Origin: Ohtaekwangia koreensis
Lineage (GTDB): Bacteria; Bacteroidota; Bacteroidia; Cytophagales; Cyclobacteriaceae
DNA: 64,000 nt
Reading direction: 5' to 3'
Assembly: GCF_900167975.1 (NCBI RefSeq)
Contig: NZ_FUZU01000001.1
Location: 2,751,331 to 2,815,330, forward strand
Made by a program: the position numbers and the translations under genes. The notes under the pieces are model-generated. The model was not told the origin of the DNA, did not search any database, and was given only the letters and a program-made list of their open reading frames with translations. Below, in pieces: positions 1-8,482 of the stretch. Position 1 is the first letter of the stretch, and every line of letters starts with the position of its first letter.

Positions 1-296
1 CTCCTGTGCCGAAGCCTTCTCTTGCAGCACCAGGACAACTGCCAATCTATATCGTTAAATAATTCTGTCGGCGAACAATCCCCTCACTTCCGTTTCGCCC
101 GCCTTGGCAAGCCCATGGACTGGTTTTGTCTGCTGAGCTTAGTGCGGTCATCTTCACCCCATCCTGTCCCCTGACAAAGCACTAGTGTCCTGTCAGGGGA
201 CAGGGCAAGGGGATGGGAGCAAAAATTTGATGCATTAGGTTAATGTTAATGCAGCCTTCTTATGAAAGTCAGTACCAGTCCTGTGTAGCGTAGGGC
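1..296. other. Intergenic left edge with strong inverted repeat
   Basis: No convincing coding region is visible. The notable element is an inverted repeat: a perfect 14-base arm at 163-176 (cctgtcccctgaca) pairs with 191-204, and weaker pairing extends outward (ccccat near 157 against atggg near 213). It lies downstream of the leftward gene ending at 297, so a terminator or REP-like hairpin is plausible. There is no clear T-run on the minus strand, so its role is uncertain. Confidence 0.45.
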
Positions 297-659
297 CTAG
301 GAGCTTTTCCCGATCCACCCAGTGTGAGTATGTTTGAAATCATCCTTATATTTTAAACCCCAACCCAGCATGCGGTCCAGGGCGCTATGGCCAAACAGTA
401 CGCAGGCACTAAGCATACCTGCCTGGCTTGAGAGGGCTAATGCAGTAAGGCCGATTATAACCGCTACTCCCTTATGATGGGCCAGATTGTAAAGCCATGC
501 ACCAGCCTTTTTATTTACCATGTAGCCTGCCATGAACACATCTGGCAGAAATAGCAGCGCAAAAAACATCCACCAGATATACCCCAAGAGCAGACTTAAA
601 ACATAGGCCATTACCAGCTCGGCAGCTTCTTCAGCTTTCAGCAGCATTTTCATGTCCAT
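297..659 (-). CDS. DUF4260 family small membrane protein
   Basis: A 120-residue protein matching the DUF4260 family by eye: two to three hydrophobic segments (about 15-45 and 62-90), the pattern PDxxMAGY near residue 40, YNLAHHKG near 57, and the C-terminal GHSALDRMLGWGLKY followed by FKHTHTGWIG, which is the family signature. The function of the family is unknown; it is an inner-membrane protein. The gene begins 4 bases after the stop of the leftward outer-membrane protein gene (664-1224), so the two are probably cotranscribed. Length is normal for the family. Confidence 0.85.
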   Translation of the reverse strand: MDMKMLLKAEEAAELVMAYVLSLLLGYIWWMFFALLFLPDVFMAGYMVNKKAGAWLYNLAHHKGVAVIIGLTALALSSQAGMLSACVLFGHSALDRMLGWGLKYKDDFKHTHTGWIGKSS

Positions 660-663
660 AGGT

Positions 664-1224
664 CTATTTGAACCGGTAACCTATGTGTACAGTAGGAAAA
701 AAGGTAACGGGCTGTTGCTTGTATTCTTTTTCAACGATGTCTATTTTCTCCTGGTAAACATCATAGCCAACACTTACCCACGGCATCAGGTAAAGGCCGG
801 TGGGCTTTCCCATTTGATTTTTCCAGAAAAAGAAGCGATAGCCCACATCGGCGCCAATGCCTACCGCTTTACCCTTGTCGGTCGCCCCGGAGGCTTTATG
901 TTTGATATCCATATTGGAGTACCCGGCGCTGATGCCAGTAAACCAGCCTTTGATTCCGCTAAAATGATAATGAGCCTTGATGCCGGCGCCGTTCATTTTT
1001 TCGCGAAAGCCTTTATTACCCGTAAACCCCTCGGGGGGCTCGATACCAAATATGCCCGCATCGAAGCTTAGCTTGTTAACCTGGTAGATGGCATGCAGCG
1101 AATATCCTTTTAAGGCATACGCGATTGGGTCTATTTCCAGGTGAAATGCTTTTTCAACATGGTAAGTCTCTTGCGCCCAAACACGGCTGCTGATAAGCAT
1201 TAAAATAAAGATTGATTTTTTCAT
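664..1224 (-). CDS. Secreted outer-membrane beta-barrel-like protein
   Basis: A 186-residue protein with a short signal peptide (MKKSIFILMLISSRVWAQ, cleavage after about residue 18) and a remainder of alternating aromatic and polar strands ending in GYRFK. A terminal aromatic strand is typical of small outer-membrane barrels of Bacteroidota (DUF3575/porin-like shape). No catalytic motif is visible. It is the upstream gene of a two-gene leftward unit with the DUF4260 gene, and a membrane-bound AraC regulator lies 115 bases upstream on the same strand, which could control it. Specific function unknown; the barrel assignment is inference from composition. Confidence 0.6.
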   Translation of the reverse strand: MKKSIFILMLISSRVWAQETYHVEKAFHLEIDPIAYALKGYSLHAIYQVNKLSFDAGIFGIEPPEGFTGNKGFREKMNGAGIKAHYHFSGIKGWFTGISAGYSNMDIKHKASGATDKGKAVGIGADVGYRFFFWKNQMGKPTGLYLMPWVSVGYDVYQEKIDIVEKEYKQQPVTFFPTVHIGYRFK

Positions 1225-1339
1225 GACTTTCTGTTTTTAAATGTGACACAAAAGTGCCCGCCTCCCGTGTGGTTTTCGCCCTGATTGCGAAAGCCGGACG
1301 TGCAACTTCAGAAAGTCATACCTTATTTACGGAACGATA

Positions 1340-2500
1340 TTATTTGCTGACGCGATATTGTGATGGAGTTAGGCTGGTGAATTTCTTAAATGCCGTGTTG
1401 AATGATGACTTTGAATTGAACCCACAATCGACTGCTACCCCAAAAATAGATAAATAGGCAAAAGCCGGGTCAGTAAGCCGCTTTTTCACCTCCTCGATGC
1501 GGTGACGGTTTATCAGGTCGAAAAACGACTCCTGGTATTTGCGGTTGATCAGCTCGGAGGCCAGGTACGGTACGATGTTCAGTTTTTTACTGAGTTGCGC
1601 CAGCGAAAGCTCGTTTTCAAGATAGACCTTATCGTGATCAAGCAACTTTTCGAGTCGCTTTGATAAATTCTGGTATTGTTCATCACTCAGGTGGAGTGTA
1701 ATTCTGCCATTTTCATTGCCCGAATAGGCTGTAAAAGGCGTTTGATGCTCAATTTCCTGTGGCGCTTCAACCGGAACTAATTCGTTGACTTTTACCACCT
1801 GCTGACCCCAGCTTACATAAGCGAGTATGTAAATAAGAAGGCTGATACCCAGGCCGACAAGGTTGTTGGCCATGACCAGGTGAAATGGGATAAAAAAAAC
1901 GGCAATAAAAATGACAATGGCTATGGCGCAGACCACCACATACAGCCTGAGGAGATCCTGACATTTGTGAAGGTTGATTTTTTCGATCTCAGAGAAATTC
2001 TTTTCCAGCACCTTGTCGAATCGTTTGATCAGCGCCAGACTTAACACCACATAAACCATAACATGTATAGTGCGAGCCACTTGTATGGCTAGCGCCAGTG
2101 CGCTTTGATTTTTATTGAGAAAGACTTTTTCGCCAAAAGCTATTTTCTCTTCCGCGCTCAACGTGTAGAAAGGGATGATCGAAACCACATAGAGCACAAA
2201 AGGTACCAGGTGAAAGTAAAAACGCTTCGGTGTTTCACCGCGCGTAAGAAGGTATATATATAGATATAGCAACGGACCCAGCAACAATCCCATGGGGTCA
2301 CCGATGCGCATGAGGTGTGGAAATTGTTTGTAGTACCCAGATAACCCCAACACAGCGCCTAGTAACCCGATAGACATTACAAGCACCAGGAAACCCAGTG
2401 CACGGTATTCCCTGGATTCAGATCTCTTATTAAAAAGCAAATAGGAAAGAAAAATGCCCTGAATGGAAGCTGTAAAATTGATAATAGAAAGTAGTTGCAT
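1340..2500 (-). CDS. AraC-family regulator with multi-pass membrane N-terminus
   Basis: About 386 residues from the preferred start MQLLSIINFT; an alternative start eight codons upstream at 2524 is possible. The first 240 residues hold about seven hydrophobic helices, the 7TM-type sensor layout common in Cytophagales and Flavobacteria. A linker follows, then a C-terminal HTH_18 domain of about 100 residues with the two helix-turn-helix units (LSLAQLSKKL...LINRKY and IFGVAVDCGFNSKSSFNTAFKKF...PSQYR). It is a DNA-binding transcription regulator that probably senses a membrane or periplasmic cue. It is transcribed toward the outer-membrane protein/DUF4260 pair, which it may regulate (inference from position). 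Confidence 0.85.
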   Translation of the reverse strand: MQLLSIINFTASIQGIFLSYLLFNKRSESREYRALGFLVLVMSIGLLGAVLGLSGYYKQFPHLMRIGDPMGLLLGPLLYLYIYLLTRGETPKRFYFHLVPFVLYVVSIIPFYTLSAEEKIAFGEKVFLNKNQSALALAIQVARTIHVMVYVVLSLALIKRFDKVLEKNFSEIEKINLHKCQDLLRLYVVVCAIAIVIFIAVFFIPFHLVMANNLVGLGISLLIYILAYVSWGQQVVKVNELVPVEAPQEIEHQTPFTAYSGNENGRITLHLSDEQYQNLSKRLEKLLDHDKVYLENELSLAQLSKKLNIVPYLASELINRKYQESFFDLINRHRIEEVKKRLTDPAFAYLSIFGVAVDCGFNSKSSFNTAFKKFTSLTPSQYRVSK

Positions 2501-2792
2501 TGAGAATGTGCCTTCAAATTGCAATAATAAGAAAGGCTTTTTTCTTTACTAAGGTACCGACACTCTTGCCTGTCTTTTCTTTCTTGGCTTTGCAAGCTTG
2601 TACATCGTTCAGCTTATTGGTAAGAATTAATTACTAATACAATCTCATGATGAACTGTCTTCAGGAAGAATTTTTCTGAGTGAACGCTCATTACTTTTTG
2701 ATTTTAGCCCGGGTACTTGATGTCCCAAGTTACCACGTCACTTTCAAATGTGGTAAAGGATTTTAAAAATATAGTATCAATGCCTTTTCCGG

Positions 2793-3044
2793 CTACATAA
2801 AATCAAAAGATCCTTTGCCAGAAAGATTTGCCAGGAAGTTTATGTGGTAATGCCGGGCTTTGTCAACATAATCTCCGGCAATTATTTTATTATCAGATTT
2901 TACAAATATATACGATCCAGCCAGGTGAGCATTAATCGTTGGGTTGTTCGAGTATATCTTTCCTGATATATATTGTCGGATAGTAAGAAAAGAAGTAAGT
3001 ATGAATGTTGATGCAATTACGAGTAGGGCAACATGCTGTTTCAT
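2793..3044 (-). CDS. Hypothetical small membrane-anchored protein
   Basis: An 83-residue reading frame from MKQHVALLVIAS; the frame extends upstream to 3125 but without a better start. It has one N-terminal hydrophobic segment (residues 3-19) and a short polar remainder. I do not recognise it. The stretch is AT-rich and isolated, with 292 bases to the AraC gene on one side and over 600 to the propeller gene on the other. It may be a real small exported protein or a chance frame. Confidence 0.3.
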   Translation of the reverse strand: MKQHVALLVIASTFILTSFLTIRQYISGKIYSNNPTINAHLAGSYIFVKSDNKIIAGDYVDKARHYHINFLANLSGKGSFDFM

Positions 3045-3125
3045 ATTATATATACAATAAGAGCAAATCAATATAGTAATTTCTTCGGCTATTGCCAGCG
3101 TATAGAATTCACGTAAACCAAACAA

Positions 3126-3703
3126 GTCTCAAGTATTAAGATTTACAAAACGGCCTTTATCCTATAGAGAAGGTTGATGGCGTCTCCAATCATTACCTCG
3201 CTTAAAGGCGATGATGACAACGATCACCCGGTTTATTTTTACTTTGAATTTAAGATATAGTAAACCAGTTTATATTGCTATATCTATAATACTTGATTTA
3301 AAGAAACTTGGTCTTTTACTCAGCGCGCTCCGTACCTGTATTGACTTAGACCAAGCAAGGCCAGCCTGCATGAAATTAACTTCCATGAGAGCGTAACTGT
3401 ATCTATTTCCATTATCCAGTCATCGTTATAAATAGCCTCCTGTAATTCGATCTGCACAAATCGTCTCAGCAAGCTGGATCAATCGTACCAGCCACGCTTC
3501 GCATGGATACTGTCCTAGTTCTATCTACATCGTTTGAAATCCATGAAAAAACGTATTCTCATAAAAGTACACCATTTTGTCAAGGCATGACAAAATCATT
3601 ATCAACTATTAAAAAAGACATTTGTAGAAGGAATTCAGAACATATAAAATAGTGTAAGACCCATGACAGTAGTAACGGAGAAATCGGTTTTGAAAAACTC
3701 TAT
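3126..3703. promoter_or_regulatory. Intergenic leader of the propeller-phosphatase operon
   Basis: No supported gene in 578 bases. A perfect 9-base inverted repeat with a 5-base spacer (attttgtca-aggca-tgacaaaat, 3574-3596) lies about 110 bases before the start at 3704 and is a candidate operator. The last 45 bases or so before the start resemble the same stretch before the second copy (8435-8482), so the duplication included the leader; the inverted repeat itself is not seen upstream of the second copy. No clean TAnnTTTG box was found. Confidence 0.4.
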
Positions 3704-6700
3704 ATGAGAAACATTTCACTACCTCTAATTTTTTCCATTATGAGTCTGTTCTGTCAGGCTCAGCAGGAACAAATCCACTTTAAACGCATTTCACTCAAGG
3801 AAGGCCTTTCTCAAAGCACCGTTAGGTGTAGCTTAAGGGACAAGGAAGGTTATATGTGGTTTAGCACTTTGGATGGCCTCAACCGCTATGATGGCTATCA
3901 GATGACCGTCTTCCGCAACGACCCTAAAAAGCCCGCCAGCGTCAGCAGTAACATGATCCACGATATTCTGGAGGATAAAGCGGGCAACCTGTGGGTGGCA
4001 ACCGCCAAGGGCATCGACCGCTTTGACCGACAAAAGGAATCCTTTATCCACTATCCGCTGGGTGAAAATCCCGTCAATGTAGGGGATATCCTTCAGGACC
4101 ACCAGGGCAACCTCTTGATTACCACCGGTAACCACCTCTTCCGCTGGGAGAAGGATCACTTCCAACTCTTTCGGGAGGTATCCAATGTATTCAGAATGAC
4201 CGAAGACGATCAGGGAGACCTGTGGTTACTTTCTTGGGATAAAATCCAACGCCTCAACCTCCGCACCCAACAGGTTAGCAGTTACCCGGCCAACCCATCC
4301 ATGGTTTATCACGACAGTCAGGGTCGCCTCTGGGTAGGCACGTACCGAGAAGGGCTGTTGCTCTACAACCGCCAGACCGATTCCTTTATCCGCTTTGTCC
4401 ACGATGAAAACAACCCCAATAGTTTGTGTCTGAACCGGGTTCTCTCCCTGGCCGAAGGACCCGATGGCCGGCTCTGGATTGGTACCCAGAACGGGGGCAT
4501 CAGCCTGTTTGACTACAAAAATAATCGCTTCAGCACCATCAGTCAGAACATTGATGACCCTACCAGTCTGAGCAATAATTCGGTTCACTCGCTGTATAAG
4601 GATGATCAAGGTAATATGTGGGCGGGTACCTGGGCCGGGGGCGTCAACATGTTTTCCCCCTACGCCGGCAAATTTGTCCACTACCAGAAAATCCTCCACT
4701 TCAACAACCCCAATATGTATGCCGTCACCGGTGACCAACAGGGCCGAATCTGGATCAGCGTTGAAGATGGCGGGCTGGCGATGCTGGATCGCCGTACCGG
4801 AAAGTTTACCCACTATCCCAACCCGCATCAACGAGAGTTTACCACTACCGTCATCTTCTCCATTGCCGATTACGGCTCCGATTCCCTGGCCATTGGCTAC
4901 AGCGACGCTAATTTTGCCTTCTTTAACAAACACACGGGGCGGTTTACTCACTTTTTCCCTGGTTCCGCTCATCCCGGGATATCGGGCTCCACCAAGCCGA
5001 TTATTCTCCACGACCACGAGCACAACGTCTGGATGGGCGATTGGGGAAATGGCTTGAACTTCTACGACCACCGCAAAAGACAATTCACCACCTACCGATC
5101 AGATCCTAACAATCAGGATAGTGGTCTGAGTAATAATGTCGTGTTTGGCCTCTGTGAAGACCAGCAGGGCAACGTCTGGGTGGGTACCGAAGGTGGGCTC
5201 AACCGCTTTGACCGCCGCAGCGGGAAGTTTGTCCAATACCAGCACGAGGAGAAGAACCCCCACAGCCTGAGCCACAATGCCGTCTATGCCCTACTGGTAG
5301 ACCACCAGGGCACCCTTTGGGTGGGCACTGAACAGGGGCTCAACCGCCTAGATGCGAAAACCAACCGCTTTACCCGGTATACCCGCAAAGACGGATTGCC
5401 CAGCGATGTGATCAAGGGGATGCTGGAGGATGCGAAAGGCAACCTGTGGCTGGGTACCAACAAAGGCCTCAGCCGCTTTAATCCCCAGCAGAAAACCTTC
5501 CGCAACTACGATGTCAATGATGGCTTGCAAGTAGAGGAGTTCAACCGCAATGCCTGCTACAAAGCCCCAGATGGCACCCTGTTTTTTGCCGGCACCAATG
5601 GCATCAACTTGTTTCATCCCGACAGCCTACGCGAGAACCCTTACATTCCACCGGTTGTACTAACCGAATTTCAGATCTTTAATAAGTCAGTCGGCTTGGC
5701 TGATAAGGACTCGATCCTCCAGCAAAGCATCAGTCAAACCAATGAACTTACACTCTCCTACAAACAATCGGTATTTACGTTTGAGTTTGCTGCCCTCAAC
5801 TTTACCCTTCCTGGCAAGAACCAGTATGCCTATAAATTGGAAGGCTTTGACCAGGATTGGAATCAGGTAGGCACGCAACGAAAGGCAACCTATACCAACC
5901 TGAATCCCGGAGAATATACATTCCGGGTGAAGGCCTCCAACAACGATGGCCTGTGGAATGAGAAAGGGACCTCTATCAAAGTCATCATTACGCCACCCTT
6001 CTGGCAAACCTGGTGGTTTCGACTCGGGGTAGCCATCGCTATCCTAGGGAGTGCTTTTACCTTCTATCGGATACGAATCAACGCCGTCCAGGCCCAGAAG
6101 GCGAAGCTGGAAGAACAAGTGCTGGAACGAACAGCTGAAGTCATGCAGCAAAAAGAAGAGCTGCAACTCGTGAATGCCGACATGCGCGAAAAGCAGGAAG
6201 AGATCTTGCAGCAACAGGAAGAGTTACAGGCTACGGCCGAACAACTGCAAACCATTAACGACGAACTCAAGGGAAGCCAGATAGAAATTGAAATCCAGCA
6301 CAGTAGTCTGCGCAAAGCCAATGAGCAGGTGATGAGCAGTATCCTGTATGCCAACACCATTCAGCAAGCCCTGCTACCCTCCGAGAAAAAGATAAGTCAG
6401 ACTTTGCCAGAACATTTTGTGCTTTACCGGCCCAAGGATATTGTATCAGGCGACTTCTATTGGTTCTCTCATTTGTCCAAAGAAGACCTGGAGGGAGCGG
6501 AAAGTGATCTTGTTTTTATAGCCGTTGTCGACTGTACCGGCCACGGCGTACCCGGTGCTTTTATGTCCATCATCGGCAATACCCTGCTCAACGAAATTAT
6601 CAATTTCAAACACATCCTTGATCCGGCCGAGATACTCGAACAATTGGACAGGGGCGTAAGAAGTGCTGTCGATAAAGCTGAAGGTGTAAACACCGCCGGC

Positions 6701-7111
6701 ATGGATGTTTGTCTCCTGCGCATGCAAAAAGGAGAAGGCGGCCAGACGCGTGTATTATATGCCGGAGCGAAACGCCCCTTATTCTATGTACCGAACCGGC
6801 AGCAGGGAGTGAATATCCTGCATGCAGACCGGCGCTCCATTGGAGGTCAGTACACTACCGTACGTCCCTTTACCACTCAGGAACTGATCGTGGAAAAAGG
6901 GACGACATTTTATCTCACCACCGATGGATATACAGATCAGAATAACACAGAGCGGATTAAACTCGGGACATCCCGATTGAAAGAGGTTATCAGCCAGGTT
7001 GTATTCCTTCCTTTACCAGAGCAAAAGGTAGCCTTCGACAAAGTTCTTGATGAGCACCAGCAAGCCGCTGAACAAAGAGATGACATTACCCTGATAGGCG
7101 TGAAAGTGTAG
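3704..7111 (+). CDS. Beta-propeller receptor fused to SpoIIE-type PP2C phosphatase (copy 1)
   Basis: 1135 residues. Order: signal peptide (1-19); two Reg_prop seven-bladed beta-propellers (about 25-650, repeated WVGT...GLNRFD blades); Y_Y_Y domain (about 690-763); one transmembrane helix (about 767-790); a long Glu/Gln-rich coiled coil (about 797-885); SpoIIE/PP2C domain (about 890-1135). The metal and catalytic motifs are intact: SGDFYWF (about 915), DCTGHGVPGAF (about 942), TDGYTD (about 1073) and RDDIT (about 1125). The front half matches hybrid two-component sensors of Bacteroidota, but there is no histidine-kinase domain. The predicted role is a periplasmic ligand sensor controlling a cytoplasmic serine/threonine phosphatase. 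The next genes encode SiaB- and SiaC-like proteins, so the likely substrate is phospho-SiaC (known for SiaA of Pseudomonas; inferred here). Confidence 0.9.
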   Translation: MRNISLPLIFSIMSLFCQAQQEQIHFKRISLKEGLSQSTVRCSLRDKEGYMWFSTLDGLNRYDGYQMTVFRNDPKKPASVSSNMIHDILEDKAGNLWVATAKGIDRFDRQKESFIHYPLGENPVNVGDILQDHQGNLLITTGNHLFRWEKDHFQLFREVSNVFRMTEDDQGDLWLLSWDKIQRLNLRTQQVSSYPANPSMVYHDSQGRLWVGTYREGLLLYNRQTDSFIRFVHDENNPNSLCLNRVLSLAEGPDGRLWIGTQNGGISLFDYKNNRFSTISQNIDDPTSLSNNSVHSLYKDDQGNMWAGTWAGGVNMFSPYAGKFVHYQKILHFNNPNMYAVTGDQQGRIWISVEDGGLAMLDRRTGKFTHYPNPHQREFTTTVIFSIADYGSDSLAIGYSDANFAFFNKHTGRFTHFFPGSAHPGISGSTKPIILHDHEHNVWMGDWGNGLNFYDHRKRQFTTYRSDPNNQDSGLSNNVVFGLCEDQQGNVWVGTEGGLNRFDRRSGKFVQYQHEEKNPHSLSHNAVYALLVDHQGTLWVGTEQGLNRLDAKTNRFTRYTRKDGLPSDVIKGMLEDAKGNLWLGTNKGLSRFNPQQKTFRNYDVNDGLQVEEFNRNACYKAPDGTLFFAGTNGINLFHPDSLRENPYIPPVVLTEFQIFNKSVGLADKDSILQQSISQTNELTLSYKQSVFTFEFAALNFTLPGKNQYAYKLEGFDQDWNQVGTQRKATYTNLNPGEYTFRVKASNNDGLWNEKGTSIKVIITPPFWQTWWFRLGVAIAILGSAFTFYRIRINAVQAQKAKLEEQVLERTAEVMQQKEELQLVNADMREKQEEILQQQEELQATAEQLQTINDELKGSQIEIEIQHSSLRKANEQVMSSILYANTIQQALLPSEKKISQTLPEHFVLYRPKDIVSGDFYWFSHLSKEDLEGAESDLVFIAVVDCTGHGVPGAFMSIIGNTLLNEIINFKHILDPAEILEQLDRGVRSAVDKAEGVNTAGMDVCLLRMQKGEGGQTRVLYAGAKRPLFYVPNRQQGVNILHADRRSIGGQYTTVRPFTTQELIVEKGTTFYLTTDGYTDQNNTERIKLGTSRLKEVISQVVFLPLPEQKVAFDKVLDEHQQAAEQRDDITLIGVKV

Positions 7112-7166
7112 GCTCTCCTCAGGGAGTTCAAGATGGATTTTTCAATTAATCATCATAATAAAAACT

Positions 7167-7733
7167 GTGGATAAAAAACTAAACATTCTGGCCTTTGATG
7201 AAAACCTGGAAAAGGACCACATCCTTGTTTATTATAAAGGTCCTTTTATCGACACGGTGCTGGCCTCTATTGGTAATCGCATCAATGAGATAGAGATGAA
7301 CCCTCTTTTGAACAAGAAAGTATTTTCCATCTTTCTGGAACTGGCACAAAATGTCTCTTACTATTCGGAAGAAAGAGAGCACCATGATCAAAAGTCAAAA
7401 AGCTATGGACGGGGCTCGTTTCTTATATGCGATTGGGCCAGCCATTATTCGCTTACGTCAGCAAACCTGATTAAAAAAAGCTGGGCGACAATTATTACAG
7501 AGAAGTGTAAAAAGATCAATAGCCTGGACGTTGATGCCCTGCGTCAATGGAAAAGAGAACTCCGTAACCAGCCAATGCACGAAGGCCAGCTCGGTGCGAA
7601 TATAGGTCTGATCGACATGGCATTAAAAGCGGGCTCACCACTGGAAGTAGACATTACTCCCTTTGATGAGGATTACGATTTTTTTGCCCTGTCCATTAAT
7701 GTTTCAAAAACGATAAACAACAATAATATATAG
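7167..7733 (+). CDS. siaB: SiaB-family protein kinase (DUF6272)
   Basis: 188 residues starting at GTG, 55 bases after the receptor-phosphatase stop. It resembles the SiaB/DUF6272 family of atypical GHKL-like kinases: an N-box-like segment FLELAQNVSYYSEE (E58, N62), a central GRGSF segment, and GANIGLIDMALKAG before the C-terminal strands. In Pseudomonas, SiaB phosphorylates SiaC, and the phosphatase SiaA reverses this. Here the kinase sits between a receptor-phosphatase and a SiaC-like gene, matching that circuit. No diguanylate cyclase (SiaD) follows, so the output differs from Pseudomonas. The symbol is by family resemblance. Confidence 0.82.
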   Translation: MDKKLNILAFDENLEKDHILVYYKGPFIDTVLASIGNRINEIEMNPLLNKKVFSIFLELAQNVSYYSEEREHHDQKSKSYGRGSFLICDWASHYSLTSANLIKKSWATIITEKCKKINSLDVDALRQWKRELRNQPMHEGQLGANIGLIDMALKAGSPLEVDITPFDEDYDFFALSINVSKTINNNNI

Positions 7734-7735
7734 CA

Positions 7736-8119
7736 ATGGAAGACCTGAAAATTATAGGGGAGAAGAACATCTTTTTTATTCCTAACGTAAACTTTTCTGT
7801 CGAAACCGGTATCTGTGAGTTAGAAGGGGAATCCTACCTGGAAAATACCTTCCAATTTTATGCGCCTTTGTTGAAATGGCTGGAAGACTATATGGTTCAT
7901 GTCAATAAACCGATAACATTTAATTTTGGTCTTAGTTACTTCAATACCTCCTCCTCCCGTAGCATCCTGGACATCTTGAATACTTTAAAGCAATATGAGC
8001 AACAAGGAGGAAGTGTGACCGTAAATTGGAGGATTCGTGATTGGGATCAAGATATGAAACAGGACGTCGAAGATTTTTCTATTGATGCCAATTTACCGAT
8101 TCACACACAGACTTATTGA
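7736..8119 (+). CDS. siaC: SiaC-family regulatory phosphoprotein (DUF1987)
   Basis: 127 residues, starting 2 bases after the siaB stop, so translationally linked. It fits DUF1987/SiaC: an anti-anti-sigma-like fold with the conserved stretch FGLSYFNTSSSRSILDIL. Thr71 (with Ser72/Ser73) corresponds to the phosphorylated threonine of Pseudomonas SiaC. In its unphosphorylated state SiaC binds and activates an effector there; the effector here is unknown because no cyclase or sigma factor is adjacent. The expected circuit is kinase 7167-7733 adding phosphate and the receptor-phosphatase at 3704 removing it. Confidence 0.85.
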   Translation: MEDLKIIGEKNIFFIPNVNFSVETGICELEGESYLENTFQFYAPLLKWLEDYMVHVNKPITFNFGLSYFNTSSSRSILDILNTLKQYEQQGGSVTVNWRIRDWDQDMKQDVEDFSIDANLPIHTQTY

Positions 8120-8482
8120 TGTGCCCTTTCTTCCTTACGGCATACCAGTAAAACTGCTGTTAATAATATAGCCTGGGATGCACACAATAATTTCGTGAAG
8201 GTTATTGGTCTTAAAGGTTAGCTTGGAAAATTGATATAAAAGAGCCTCTAATTCAGAGTGGACTATATACATATGTATATAATTCAAGCTACTGGGTATA
8301 TGTGGATATGAAAAGCTTGTAAGTAACGAAGGTATATACTTGATGCTATAATCTTAGTATCTCGCTATATATGCTAGAGTATACTGCAAGTTGATTTATC
8401 GTTGATTAGAAATTTAGAAGTATAGATATAATTAAAGCCCCATGAGAGTAGGTGCGAAAAAATCGATTCTGGAAAACTCTAT
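8120..8482. promoter_or_regulatory. Intergenic region before the second receptor-phosphatase
   Basis: No gene seen. The region is AT-rich with many tatata runs (8255-8380). From about 8435 the sequence resembles the leader before 3704 (shared cccatgagagtag-like and aaaactctatatgagaaac blocks), marking the left end of the duplicated segment. No obvious terminator after siaC. Confidence 0.45.

Noticed and set aside
1254-1457. Rightward 67-codon frame
   Set aside because: It overlaps the 3' end of the AraC gene on the other strand, has no family features and no plausible start context.
3211-3396. Rightward 61-codon frame before the propeller gene
   Set aside because: No recognisable signal, domain or codon pattern; lies in the leader region.
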